From NCBI GenBank assembly GCA_029204225.1, contig CM055115.1, positions 9,167,466-9,231,465 on the forward strand: DNA of 64,000 bases, read 5' to 3'. The stretch comes from Diphasiastrum complanatum. Taxonomy: Eukaryota > Streptophyta > Lycopodiopsida > Lycopodiales > Lycopodiaceae. Position numbers and translations under genes: made by a program. Positions 20,576 to 32,330 of this stretch are shown in pieces; the stretch's first letter is position 1, and the number at the start of each line of letters is the position of its first letter. Under the pieces are notes generated by a model, which was not told the origin of the DNA, did no database searches, and was given only the letters and a program-made list of their open reading frames with translations.

Positions 20576-21225
20576 ATCGATGGGACCAAGTCCCGACATT
20601 TGTGACATTGTGCAGCACATATATGACATAGTGTACTTATGACAAGGATGTGTGTACATTGTAAAAATTGAAAAGTACTGTATTGATAGATTTCTGCCAT
20701 CGTAGGACACTTAAGATTTCAATTCCAACAGTTTGTCCTTTCATGAATTGTATCCCAAGGGATCAATCACAAATTTGAGTTTATTGAACTTCTGCCTTAA
20801 ACTATTGCAATTGATGATCATATGCCTATAGCTCGTAGTGATGAAATTAATTTTTTTTTTGTAATTAATAAATTATATTGTTCATGCTCTTTTTGATTGA
20901 AAGACACTTAACGAATTAAGTTCTCTTTTTGGCTTGTAAAACTTTGTGCCCGTTCAGATATATTCTAAGCAAAATGCTGACGCAATGGTAATACTACAAA
21001 GGAGCCATAGTAAAGGCCACGAGCAATTGAGACAGAGCAATCACAATTACAATTTTCTCTACCAAGTAAATTGTAGACCTCAATTATCTTGCCTTTCAAG
21101 AATATAAACAACGATAAAAGATTTCTATTTTTGTCAGTTAATTTGAGGCCATGTTACTCCTCAATATCCAGCTAGTAAAGAATCTTGCGATAGTCATTCT
21201 AGATGTGCAACTAGCGAAGAATCAC
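20576..21225 (-). other. 3' flank of BYPASS1-like copy 2
   Basis: Inverted counterpart of 2,538-3,110. Non-coding. It is the longest-retained 3' flank among the four blocks after block A itself. Confidence 0.6.
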
Positions 21226-22170
21226 TCAACAAAATTTCGTTACTGCAGAAATGAGTTTTGTCCTACCCGCGACTATGTCATCAAAAAGATCACGTACGGT
21301 GCACTCCAAACTTTCCAAACCACAGTTCAGACTGTTTAAGCTATGCCGAAGCTCCGTAACATCTGACATTCGCAATTCGAACGAGCGCGGAACCTGTTCT
21401 CCAAATGACTGAAATTCAATGGAAAAATTATCCACATGAGCTTGCATGTTTCCAAATTCTCTTAGAAGGATTTTCTCTTTCGTTTCCTCACTGAACCGCA
21501 AGCCAATTCGTTCGATAAGCGTTTGATGTGAATTAGACGTAGATTTAGCCCATTCGCCCGTCGAACAAATCGCAATCAGTTTAGCGGAGTAAGAACTATC
21601 CATGTGAAGGAGTCCAAACAGAAGAATCATTGAAACGAAAGAAATTATGCTCTTCATGGGGTAAATTACTGCGCAAGGATCAAATTGCTTTGCATATCTG
21701 CTACCAAAATACCAAAGCTCCTCCTCTGCCTCAAGTTTCATATCAACAAGTTGCTTGTTTGCTTGATGTATTCTGGACATCTCTCGTCGGCAATGATTTA
21801 GAGCCTGAACTATGGTATCATAATCATCCCCACCTGCTTGAAGAGCTTCAACAGCTATATGGACTACCAGCCCATAAATTCGCAATCTCGAAATACCCGT
21901 CATCAAAGCTTTATAAACATTCATAAGTCGCACTGTCTCATCCATCAGAGTACTAAAGCATTTTAATGCAAAAACAACCTTCTCCGCTAGATCCAAAACG
22001 GCTGCAAGAGAAGATCTGAGGATATCCACAGCATACTGCATCCAGTCTATTGTGAAAAACTTATCTCCAATTGACTCTTCCAATTTTTGCAGACATGACA
22101 ACAAATTGTCGTGAAATGACATATTGGCAGCACCATGACCGTGAGATCGCAGCGAATTCACAAAAACCAT
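21226..22170 (-). CDS. BYPASS1-like protein, copy 2 (314 aa, longest and probably ancestral form)
   Basis: This single-exon frame is 16 codons longer at the N-terminus than copy 1 because codon 8 after the upstream ATG is CGA, where the other three copies have TGA. It begins MVFVNSLRSHGHGAAN and then MSFHDN. It carries the consensus residues at the sites where copy 1 differs (MQYAVDILR, NHCRREMSR, VDMKLEAEE). The family layout is as in copy 1, with the hydrophobic segment at about 174-190 between two helical halves. It has no stop or frameshift, so of the four copies it is the best candidate for a working gene. The role is by family only (BYPASS1 family, control of a root-derived signal in Arabidopsis). 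It lies inverted relative to copy 1, downstream of a copia remnant on the same strand. Confidence 0.75.
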   Translation of the reverse strand: MVFVNSLRSHGHGAANMSFHDNLLSCLQKLEESIGDKFFTIDWMQYAVDILRSSLAAVLDLAEKVVFALKCFSTLMDETVRLMNVYKALMTGISRLRIYGLVVHIAVEALQAGGDDYDTIVQALNHCRREMSRIHQANKQLVDMKLEAEEELWYFGSRYAKQFDPCAVIYPMKSIISFVSMILLFGLLHMDSSYSAKLIAICSTGEWAKSTSNSHQTLIERIGLRFSEETKEKILLREFGNMQAHVDNFSIEFQSFGEQVPRSFELRMSDVTELRHSLNSLNCGLESLECTVRDLFDDIVAGRTKLISAVTKFC

Positions 22171-23306
22171 GGCGTTGTTTCTTTAGGCAGAGTTAAGGAA
22201 GCAACCTTTGCCGTCTGTGTATTTTGCAGAAATCAAGGTAAGGCTACCTGCCTACCGCTGTACCTTCTGAAATAGCTTGAGAACGTTGTCAAGAAAAAAA
22301 ATTATGAAGTAAAATTCGCCTTGAGATTTTCGACGAACCCAGCTACGGATTATCACTGACTCAGAGGTTCGAAGGAATTTATTGAGTTCTGCCCTCTGTC
22401 TCTTACATTCAACACGTCTGCATTCAAGTAAGGCTGTTCTTGGCAAATCGTTCGCGCTCTCACTCTCGCTCGCTCGCGCTCTCTCTCTCTCTCTCTCTCT
22501 CTCAATCAAATGTGTGGTGTTCTCTCTATCGATCTCTATTGATATGCTATTTGGACACCTTCAAAACCCTAGTCGTTACATAATATGTAGTACCCTAGAA
22601 CGTGACTAAATGCATATTGGACCCCTAAAAGAGCTAAAACTTGGGACCAAAAAACACTTTGGATACCAAGCCAACAAAGTGATCCAAGGGAGTTGCCTGG
22701 AATATGACTAGGTAATAGAATGCCATGGTTAACCTCGGTACTCGTTATTTATTTAGATATGTCGGACTATGCATCACATTTTCAAGTTGCACCGCATGCC
22801 AAAGTGCTATTTGTCTTTCAAAGAAAAGCAAATATGTCAACAAGGTGAGGATGAGGGTCTTCAGCTAGAGCCTACACTACATCTTGGGTGACTAGGAGGA
22901 GGCTATGCTAGACATCACTAGTTGGCCTTTAGGTATCATGATTCAGCCCTATCTCCTCAGGCTTTACTATGAAGAATTTAGGATTTCACTTTTAGGTTGT
23001 TTACACGTTGCAGACTGATAGACGTTATAACAATTTGTGATTTGCTTTTATGAAAATTGGATAATGGAATTATAGAAGTTGGAACTACATGCCATTCATC
23101 ATTTATGTATGTACTACGATTTCAGACTTGTCACTGTATTCTAATTATGGTAACAAGCATTACTTCCCCTCGCATCAGACAAGCATTCATTGCATTGAAT
23201 AATGATCACTTAAATAAGAATAATGAGATTCTACTATATGAGCAAAACTTCATAAGTATAATCTTGAAAATAGCATAGAGAGAGTAAATCATTCACATCA
23301 ATAAAA
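22171..23306 (-). other. 5' flank of BYPASS1-like copy 2 with CT tract
   Basis: Inverted counterpart of 449-1,590. It includes a CT run at about 22,478-22,503 (GA on the gene strand). There is no coding beyond low-complexity shadows. The far end is the short copia LTR at 23,307. Confidence 0.6.
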
Positions 23307-23431
23307 TGAGAATAGACTAACTCACTAACTTCACTTCATTCCATTTCAAAGAAATATGCGAGAACAAATGCTCTTTATATAGCCTCGTAGATGTTCTAAA
23401 TATGAAATAACCGTCTTAGCTTCCATAACCA
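23307..23431 (-). repeat. Short copia LTR (125 bp), 3' LTR context
   Basis: Exactly 125 bp between TGAGAATAG and CCATAACCA on the plus strand. It follows reverse transcriptase on the minus strand, as at 324-448. Confidence 0.75.
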
Positions 23432-24420
23432 CTTCTTGGCATTGGCCCTTCGATAATCGCAAGCCTGAATCCATTGGTGAGTGATTTAGTTTACAATCGA
23501 TCAAATTGTATCTGATAAGGGTATTGTGAAGCTACCGTTGCTGAGTGATAAAGATCAGCCTTCTCGCTGTGTTGAATGCCCAAACAGAAGTGAGCTTTGC
23601 CCAGATCGGTCCTGTCAAGTTTGGAAGACAGCATCTTTTTAGCATCCTTCACCAGATTGGTACTATTGTTGAAAAGCAACATATCATCGACATACGAGGT
23701 GATAATTATAAAAGATTACTGCATTAACTTGAAGTAGACATTAGAATCAGCCATAAAGTGCTTTGTGGAGCTTGTAGACATGATGCTTCATACCTTCGTG
23801 AACGTATCCTTCAAGCTGGAGCATATAGATGTCTTTTTCGATGACTATGTTCAAATAAGCTGTCTATACATCGAGTTGATGTACTTCAAGGTCGGCTGCT
23901 GCAACATATGATAGGCGGGCTCGTATCAATGAATGCTTGACTAGTGGACTGAAAGTCTCATTTTAGTCAATGTTGGGGATCTGAGCGAATGCTCGTGCTA
24001 CTAGTCGAGCCTTCCTTCGATCATAGCTGTTAAAGACCCATTTGCAATCGATAAGATTGTTGCCAGAGGGAGCTTCGACTAGTGACCATGTCTGGTTCTT
24101 GATCAGAGAGGAATATTCTATGTTCATCGCTTCTCTCCAAACATTAAAGTCTGGTTGTCTAAGTGCCTCTTCGACGGTAGTCGGCTCATGTATTAAAAGA
24201 CATGCCAAAACTCAGGAATGTACTCTGTGGGCTATGTGCGCACTCGGTTTGATCTTCTTGGAGGAGGTGTCGTTGGCTGCCAATCCTTGGATTTGTTGTT
24301 GCTGAGTAACAACAACTTCTTCGTCTGACTCGTTGTCGGGTAGTCCATCGACTATAGGCACACTTGAGCCCGAGACTCGAATTGTCGTATCGGAGGCAGA
24401 GGCATCAGAGGTTTGCATGG
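23432..24420 (-). pseudogene. Copia reverse transcriptase, degraded
   Basis: On the minus strand 24,208-23,963 encodes the reverse-transcriptase start, HEPTTVEEALRQPDFNVW, REAMNIEYSSLIKNQTWSLV and NLIDCKWVFN. Further down, KMLSSKLDRTDLGKAHFCLG marks the 3' part, matching 83-323. Intervening frames are broken. A serine-rich linker (24,430-24,212) connects it to integrase. Order integrase, reverse transcriptase, LTR is the copia arrangement. Confidence 0.85.
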
Positions 24421-25000
24421 AACTTTGCATTTGCCTTTGAAATCGTCAAACTGATCTTCGATAAAGACTGTATCCCTACTGAATAAAATCGTATAGCTTG
24501 GTCAGATGAAGTGTATCCAATAAGGATGGTCTTGAGACCTTGGAAGTTGAATTTATTCCTCGTCCCTTTGGGATCTAGGCATAGGTGATGCATCCGAACA
24601 CTCGAAGGTTCTTCATTGAAGCCTTAGAACCTGTCCAAACCTCATGTGGTGTTTTGCCTACGAGGGCCTTAGTCGAACATTTGTTTTGAACATCGGCTGT
24701 AGTGGGGAGAGCTTCAACCCAGAAGCTCTTCGACAAAGATTCATGTGCCAGCATCATTTGGCTGCCTCGACCAGGGTACGATTCTTCCTCTCGGCTAAGC
24801 CATTAGATTGAGGCAAATAAGGAGTGATAAATTGTTGTTCAATGCCTTGGCTCTAGGAATACTCCTTGAACTTAGTAGAGATGTACTCTCCACCATTATT
24901 GGACCTCAGGGCTTTGATTTGTCTGCCAATTTCTTTCTTTGCATGCTCCTTGAAGATTCTGAAACAATTGAAAGCTTTTGACTTCTTCTTGATAAAGTAC
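24421..25000 (-). pseudogene. Copia integrase, 5'-truncated
   Basis: The minus strand reads YFIKKKSKAFNCF at the start, RSNNGGEY (second catalytic Asp replaced by Asn), NGLAERKNRTLVE (Glu kept), then SFWVEALPTTADVQNKC, GKTPHEVWTGSKASMKNLRV. It begins at 25,000 exactly at the joint where other copies have an internal deletion. Stops are present. Confidence 0.82.
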
Positions 25001-25928
25001 ATGAAAGATTATAAAACGACCCCCAAATAGACTGCCAATCTAAGGAAATTGCTAACGGAAGTCGTTCTATACCACAATTATAGCTCAAGCTCCATTGGGT
25101 TATGGAGTCGACTTATGAGCAAGAGTCTAAGAATGGATTAGAAGAGCACAACTCTATTCTTCATTTGCTTAGAGATTCAGCATTGCTCAACAAAAAGATG
25201 AATAGCCATTGTAATGGGCTCATAGGCTCAAGAGTCGGACAACAATAGGTGATGAGGAGTATATCACTTGCTAGGGCACTCACATTCAAAGGCTATACAA
25301 ATTGACAGATGCTTAAATAGCATATGATCAAATTCGTGTCCATGGTTCATAAATATAGCACTTGGATGAATAGCTTTTCTTGGATATTAGTGACCTAAAC
25401 ACCAAACCCATACATAAACATCTTCAAGGGAGTGCAAGACTTCAGGTTTGGCTTGACTAGACGAAACAATCAAACATTCTCACACTACAAGTGAGTCTCA
25501 TAGTAGAAGGTCAGTCCATCTCAATAACAGAAGTTAGGCTTTCAAGTCTCCAATGCTATAATTTGAACCTGGGTTCCCTCCACAATACACTTCTTATACC
25601 TCAGAGGCATTGATTCTTGGTTATAGGAATTAGGAGCCGTAGGGCACGGAGCAACCACGACAGCGATGCCAGGCAGGTTAACGTGGCCAGAGGGAGAGCG
25701 AGCCAGACAAGCAAGGAAACCACGCAGCCAGGCAACAAGAGGAGAAGCAGGTCTGCTGGAGCAGGGTTGCGGTTAGGTGAGGGAGGTCGCAAGAGGGAAA
25801 GAAACGAATCTGATGGCATGCAGGCAGATCGTAGGAGGGAGCGGGAATAGGCTGAGGGATGAGCACAGTGATGGCCTCTCCTTCACAGATGGGAAATGGG
25901 CAGGGTGAGGAGCTACATCACGGTTATC
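25001..25928 (+). other. No gene recognised; GC-rich stretch before the LTR element
   Basis: From 25,600 the base composition becomes GC- and purine-rich. Frames here are low-complexity arginine/serine or leucine-rich. This is the 5' flank of the element inserted at 25,929; the last five bases (TTATC) are its target-site candidate. Confidence 0.4.
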
Positions 25929-27151
25929 TGTTGTAAAGCTACCTTTGCAAGCTTTACTTCCGGCGCCACTGGCGCCAGCATCGTCCCTGGCGCCAGCTGC
26001 TGCTGCTCCCGGTGCCAATGGTGTTGGCGCCGCTCCCAGCGCCACTGTGACCAGAATCCAACCGGCGCCAAGTTCCTATGGCTAAAAATCTTTGATTGGT
26101 TCTAGCGAAGTCCAAAGAGCTCAGATCGATGTGCAATCACCTCACACGATCTAGGCATGATTAAAGGAAGCCTGGGGATCAATAAAACCTAGAGAGAGAA
26201 AATGACTTTCTAGAGAGAGAAAAACGTGCTTTACCAGCCTGGGTAGAGTGCTTGGTATGAGAGGGGGTGCCGGATACCACTAATACTATAGGGGAGTGCG
26301 GGTTGCGACTCAAGGCGAGCTCCAACCAAGTCTCAGCCTCCCTTGCGAGAATGTTGTCCTGGCACTCGCCTTGGCATGCCCGCTCCTCGGAGACTAGGGT
26401 CGGTCACACACTTGAAATGTAACCTTCTTAGATTTATCAATAAAGTAGGATTTTCATCAAACTGACTCTGATTACCTTCTGGGTTTCAGTGTTCGGTAAA
26501 AGCGCCAGTTGTAAGGCCGCTTCAAAATTTTTAAGTTGGCACATAGCTGAGGGTCGTATCCCGGGACGCTAGCGGTATGCCGTCGGGACCATTCGGTCCG
26601 TGGCGCTAGCGGTATGCTGTCGGGACCATTTGGTCCAGGAACTGGTTGTCTCCATATCTGTCGTGGCTTGTGGTTCTGAGTGTTCCTTGCATGAATGCGA
26701 ATGGGTTAAGCTCTTGGGGAACGGGCTCTAACCTGTCGGCTAAGTTGGATGGCTTGCTTGGGTGGAAGTAACCTGTTTATGGCTGTCCAGTCTGGCGTGG
26801 CGCCAGGTTGGCTTCCAGCACTCGTGACGAAGCTTTCAATTGGTTAAGTCTGATGTAAGTCAGAACGCTTGCTTGGAATAGATGTTACTCGTTTTTAACA
26901 AAGCTTTGAGTTGGTTAAGTTTGATGTATGTCGGGCGGCTTGCTTGGATGGAAGTCACCCACATCGGGACCCCCGATCTGGCATGGCGCCAGGTTGGATC
27001 TCAATGTTGGTTTTCGGAACTTCAAGTTGGTTAAGTCTAATCGTTGTTGGCGAGTTGGCTGCTTGTATGTCAAGTGGGTTTGGATGGCAAGAGTTGAAGT
27101 CTAGGAAGCTAAGTCGTGGTTCCCGGCTCCCTTTGGGATGCCTGCGCTACA
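25929..27151 (+). repeat. 5' LTR of the non-autonomous element
   Basis: 1,223 bp. The first 150 bp hold five GGCGCC sites. Around 26,755-26,945 it contains extra sequence absent from the 3' LTR, flanked by the repeat GGCTTGCTTGG; the 3' copy probably lost it by recombination between those repeats. Confidence 0.88.
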
Positions 27152-27153
27152 TG

Positions 27154-27166
27154 TGGTATCAGAGCC
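27154..27166 (+). promoter_or_regulatory. Primer-binding site, initiator tRNA-Met type
   Basis: TGGTATCAGAGCC lies two bases after the LTR end, and it is unmutated. Confidence 0.92.
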
Positions 27167-27224
27167 GACTGGTCGGTCAACTATGTGGATCTCAAGGAAA
27201 TGGCCACTGTTTGGGGTTCATCAA

Positions 27225-27890
27225 GACAACTGTTGTGCAAGGTGCTGCCCACAGTGTAAGCACGGGTGCGTCCACAGTCGGGGTGGTCGACAGAACGGGG
27301 GCTTGATGAGTCAAGGTGCTACCCTTGATGTGTAAGCACGGTCAGTTTCCACGGTTCGGGCCTGGCGCCGTCTGCACGTAGGACAGATGAGGCAATGTGC
27401 TGCCATTAGGTTGGTGTAAGCATGGTCTGTGCCTTGTGGGGTGCGGGGTGATATATTCGCGATAGCCACCTATTCGCTATCGACCAAATTTGGTGGGGGC
27501 GTTACTGAGGCAATGTGCTGCCTAACGGTGAAAGCACGGGTGCATCCACGATTTGGGTGGTATGCTGCCGATCGTTTAGCTATAAGGGCTATCAACTAGA
27601 TTTGGTGGGGGCGTTACTGAGACAATGTGTTGCCTAACGGTGAAAGCACGGGTGCGTCCACGGGGGTGGTATATTCAAGGATAGTTGTCGTTCGTTTAGC
27701 TAGAAGAGCTATCGACCAAATTTGGTGGGGGCGTTACTGAGGAAATGTGCTGCCTAACGGTGAAAGCACGGGTGCGTCCACGATTGGGGGGTATGCTGCC
27801 GATCGTTTAGCTATAAGGGCTATCAACCAAAAAGTGGTGGGGTGTGACTGAGGCAATGTGCTGCTTAATGTGAAAGCACGGATAGTTGGA
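27225..27890 (+). repeat. Internal tandem repeat of about 115 bp
   Basis: The phrase GGGGGCGTTACTGAGGCAAT, followed by GTGCTGCCTAACGGTGAAAG and CACGG, recurs at about 27,493, 27,605, 27,725 and 27,837 (spacing about 112-120). Weaker copies lie at 27,240, 27,310 and 27,390. Located just after the primer-binding site, it could be part of a packaging/leader region; that is speculation. Confidence 0.75.
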
Positions 27891-29723
27891 GGGGTGTCCT
27901 ATGTGGGCTGATTCTGTGATCGATTTGTATGGGCACATCCAGGCAAAGGTCCGTTGGCAGGACCATCTGAAAGGGGGACCTTGTCTTTGTTGCTTGTTAG
28001 TAAACCTGCCTGAGTGTCTTACTTGTATGTATTCGTGGTGAGTCTTAGTACTCGTGTTGTGCCTGGTTTTCATGATTGCTTGTGATACAAGGAACTGATG
28101 GCTCGAGAAGGAACCTTTCTTTTGAAGGCTGATACCATCAAACGAAGAGGACTACAAAATCTGTGGGACGAATTTGCAGTTCAAGTACTCACACGTGAAC
28201 GGCAACGAAACGACTCAATGTTTGTAAAGGATGGATCGCTAGCCTATTTCTTGGGTTAGTTTCATTTGTGACAACGCCTACCAGACGCAAGCAGGAAGTC
28301 AAAAGTTGGAAAGGGCAATTTCAGGGGAGATCTTCCATGGAGTAGTTGGTCTTCATTTTGGGACGGCCACCTTCGGAACTGAAACTCACTGAGCATGGGT
28401 GATATCCAGTATCAGTTGGGTTTTTCCTTAAAGGGGAAAGACTAGGATCCTCTTTAGAAATTGGCAACAAGTTGGATCGAGCCATAATCCTAGCAGATGG
28501 GAAGCAAAGTGTTGGAAAGGCTTTTTGTCCGAAGAACTATACTCTAAGTCCGATCAGCTAATTTTATAAGTGGAGGGGAACTATCACACACCTCTCTCCT
28601 GGGGCAAATTTTGAATGAAAGTTGATCAAAACGGGGGCAAATTCAAAGTGACCTAGCCATACTCACACGAGAAGAATGGCGAACTTTGGACCTAATAAGT
28701 TGACAAGTTTTTGTTGTGGAAAGGAAAGCTTGTTATAGGCTTTCTCTGGACCAGCAATGATGAGAAAAATATGAGTACAATGGCTTGTGTCACGTGTAAG
28801 GCAGCTGATCAATGAAGGAACTGTGAAAGTTGAGTCTTGCATGAGAGACTTGGTATTTCGAACGAACGCTAAGGGACAGTTCGTATTGAGATCGGACTAG
28901 TGCAAACTCTGGGTGCATGTGTTTGATTCAAAGAGAGCTACTTGAAGCCAAGCTCAATGTACACTTCTTGTTTTGACTGTGAGGCAACTGACCAGTGATG
29001 GAATTGTGAAAGTCAAGTTTTGCGTGATGGACATGGTGCTTCAAACAAAACGCGAAGAGATAGTTCGTATGCGGATCAAACTGGTGCGACCCTTTGGCTT
29101 TCCACGAGGTCAATGGTTACATTTGGGCTTATTCAAAGAGCTACTTCAAGCTAAGTGAGAGGTGCATTGCGGAGTACTCAATCTTTGCCTACCTTAAAGA
29201 GCCAAGAAGGAAATGTATCAAGATCAGGCTGGGACAAGGAGAGAAATCAAGGTGCAGAAGCAACAAGGTATGGAGTGGACCATAAAGTGGGCAATCAAAC
29301 GATAAATCCTTTGGCTCAGGAAGCCTTGATACATGTGCGGAACTGATCAAATCTGGATCTCAGGGAGCTCAACACAAAGTGCATCAAGGACAAATCAGGA
29401 GCTCAAAGGAGTTCCAAAGTCGAAAGTCAGAAGCGACAGGGGTGAACATTTCAAAGAAAGGCCTCTGTCACCAGTTAATAAGGTTCTTGGATTTTACGAA
29501 AGCGATATAAAATCTACGCTTTTCTCAGACAAAGAGATATTTTAAGTTATGTAATTTTTCAGTACAAAGATCTGAGCCTCCAACTTGTGGTGTGCCAGTT
29601 TCAATGTTAATAAAAAAGTGGCCAGTAAATTGAGTACTGTGCCAAGTAGCTTAGATGTATAGTTATTTTTAATTGGGAGACACCTTTACTTTAATTTGAC
29701 ATTTGATGAGGACATCAGATTTT

Positions 29724-29739
29724 ATAAAGGTGGGGTGGA
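29724..29739 (+). promoter_or_regulatory. Polypurine tract of the non-autonomous element
   Basis: TATAAAGGTGGGGTGGA ends immediately before the 3' LTR start TGTTG. It primes plus-strand synthesis in this class of element. Confidence 0.8.
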
Positions 29740-30776
29740 TGTTGTAAAGCTACCTTTACAAGCTTTACTTCCAGCGCCACTGGCGCCAGCATTGTCCCCG
29801 GCAACAGCAGCTCCCCTACTGCTCCCGGCGCGCGTCGGCGCCGCTCCCAGCGCCACTGTGACCAAAATCCAGCCGGCGCCAAGTTCCTATGGCTGAAAAT
29901 CTTTGATCAGTTCTAGCGAAGTCCAGAGAGCTCAGATCGATGTGCAATCACCTCACACGATCTAGGCATGATTAAAGGAAGCCTGGGGATCAGTAAAATA
30001 TAGAGAGAGAAAATGACTCTCTAGAGAGAGAAAAATGTGCTTTACCAACCTGGGTAGAGTGCTTGGTATGAGGGGGGGTGCCAAATCCCATCAATACTAT
30101 AGGGGAGTGCGGGTTGCGACTCAGGACGAGCTCCAAGCAAGTCTCAGCCTCCCTTGCTAGAATGTTGTCCTGACACTCACCTTGGCATGCCAGCTCCTCG
30201 AAGACTAGGGTTGGTCACACACTTGAAATGTAACCTTCTCAGATTTATCAAAAAAGTTGGATTTTTCTCAAACTGACTTTGATTACCTTCTAGGTTTCAA
30301 TATTCGGTAAAAGCGCCAGTTGTAAGGCTGTTTCAAAATTTTTAAATTGGCACATAGCTGAGGGTCTTATCCCGGGACGCCGGCGGTATGCCGTCGGGAC
30401 CATTTGGTCCGTGGTGCTAGCGGTATGCTGTCGGGACCATTTGGTCCAGGAACTGGTTGTCTCCATATCCGTCGGGGCTTGTGGTTCTAAGTGTTCCTTG
30501 CATGAACGTGAATGGGTTAAGCTCTTGGGGAACGGGATCTAACCTATCGGCTAAGTTGGATGGCTTGCTTGGAGGGAAGTCACCCACATCGGGACCCTCG
30601 ATCTGGCATGGCGCCAGGTTGGATCTCAATGTTGGTTTTCGGAACTTCAAGTTGTGTAAGTCTGATCGTTGTTGGCGTGTTGGCTGCTTGTATGTCAAGT
30701 GGGTTTGGATGGCAAGAGTTGAAGGCTGGGAAGCTAAGTCGTGGTTCCCGGCTCCCTTTGGGATGCCTGCGCTACA
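29740..30776 (+). repeat. 3' LTR of the non-autonomous element
   Basis: 1,037 bp, same ends as the 5' LTR. It is shorter by the 186-bp segment described there and has several substitutions, so insertion is not recent. Three GGCGCC sites remain. Confidence 0.88.
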
Positions 30777-32225
30777 CTATCTAACGAGCCACGGCATAGA
30801 CAAGGAGAAGGAACCAGCCACAGCAGGGCAACGATGAAGAGATGGAAGAGCAGAAAGTGGCTCAGTAACACATCGTTGTCTTCAAAGACTGATACTCTCA
30901 CAATATGTAGGCCATCTTCAAAAGGCACATGAAAGCAATGCATTGAATGCATTCACCATTGGCAGGAAGGAAAGAAGTACCTCTATAGACTGCAAGATAG
31001 ATTCCAGAAGAATGATGGGTTTCAAGTAACTAGATTCTTCATTCCTTGAAAAGAAACTGCACACAGTTGGCTTCTAGAGGCATTAACAAGCAGAGTTCTT
31101 TCAAACATTCAGGCCCTCAGGGCTCTATGCCTGTGTGTTTTTTTTTTCTTAAGGGTAAACAAGATAGGGGAATATCCAATGATTTTGACAGGCAGAAAAA
31201 ATGGCCTCAAGCAAAACTAGAGATATGTACTCTGCTTTTTGAAAGGCCCACGGGGTATTGGATCCCAACCAAATCAATAACTTCTCAGAAAACTAGCAAT
31301 GAATAGGCTCTGTTCATTGGGCTTCCCTCAAAACTACTGACAAAGCTTTGAAAGCCTTAGTGATCAGAGGCAATGACTGCCTTCTTGGATAACAAACAAT
31401 CTTTAAATAAGTCACAGAACCTTGTGAATGTAACAACAAAGCTTTCCACAATTACAAGCTCTACAGACACAAGATTAATGACAACAATCTACAAGATTAA
31501 TCCTAGTGCAATCTACACCCTTCCAAGATCTGCAACCAAATGTTAGAGATGGCAGAAAAAACAATTCACAAATCCACAAACAATGGTAACACAATGCTAA
31601 AGGCTGGAAAACAGATCAATAGCAATGAAAATGAACAGAATTTAGAGTAAAGATCCAACAAAGAAATTAGAGTGGAAGGCACCAGGCAGATCAGCCTCTT
31701 CTCCTTTCCTCCTCCTTGTCTCTGTGGATTGAGCACAAATAGGAAGTGGAAGAGATGGGAGGCACCAAGCACAACAACTTCTACTCCTTCCCTTTCTCTC
31801 CAAGCTTCTCTCTCTCTCTCTCTCCAAGAAGATGACAATGAACAATGATATGTTGTCCCACACGCCTCCCTATACGTAGGGGCTCAATGGGCTGGAGGTG
31901 CACCCCTTCAAGAAATGGGGCACCTCCTTATGACTTTTCAAAAACTGACTCTAAAAATAGGGCACTGGCCCAAATTCTGCTTTTAGCACCTAGCTTGGCC
32001 TCAACTTGCAATTTCAAAGTCAAGTTGGGTCCTATTTATGATTTCAGTTTTTATGGGCTCACGGCCAAGTTTTTAATAACTAGTACTACGAAAATACTTG
32101 GCACCTCCTAGTCCCGACAAACCCGAAAACTAGGGGCATAGGCCGCATAAATGACATTTTCATACAACGTAAATTAACAAATGAATACTATTTTAATAGC
32201 AGTGCAACCGGCCATCATGGGCCAT
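30777..32225 (+). other. No gene recognised
   Basis: Mixed sequence with short frames only. A GA/CT run lies at 31,806-31,824 and a T run at about 31,138-31,149. The segment from 32,110 to 32,330 has an unusual CG content (CGTAATAGCGAACGGCGACG, TTTTTCGTCG) and then joins copia at about 32,331. No repeat partner in the window. Confidence 0.35.
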
Positions 32226-32330
32226 TTATGCGTCATTTTTAGGCAGTTCTGCGTCAACGTAATAGCGAACGGCGACGATTTTTCGTCGAAAATAGTTTGA
32301 AAAAGAGGTCTTTTTCCCCACAAACAGTAC

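Larger units (their letters stand above)
25929..30776 (+). mobile_element. Complete non-autonomous LTR retrotransposon (4.85 kb, LARD-like)
   Basis: Both LTRs start TGTTGTAAAG and end GCTACA. The primer-binding site TGGTATCAGAGCC follows the 5' LTR after two bases, and a polypurine tract precedes the 3' LTR. Flanking bases TTATC (25,924-25,928) and CTATC (30,777-30,781) match at four of five positions, as expected for an aged target-site duplication. The 2.6-kb interior has no gag, protease, reverse-transcriptase or integrase motif, so the element must have been moved by proteins supplied in trans. The interior holds a tandem repeat (27,225-27,890) and otherwise only short frames. It is the only structurally complete element in the window. 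Confidence 0.88.

Noticed and set aside
25560-25600. tRNA- or SINE-like B-box (GGTTCAAAT on the minus strand)
   Set aside because: No A-box at the right distance and no cloverleaf can be drawn; single occurrence.
25617-26136. Overlapping frames of 60-90 codons on both strands
   Set aside because: GC-rich low-complexity sequence at the edge of an LTR; mutually overlapping with no conserved motif.
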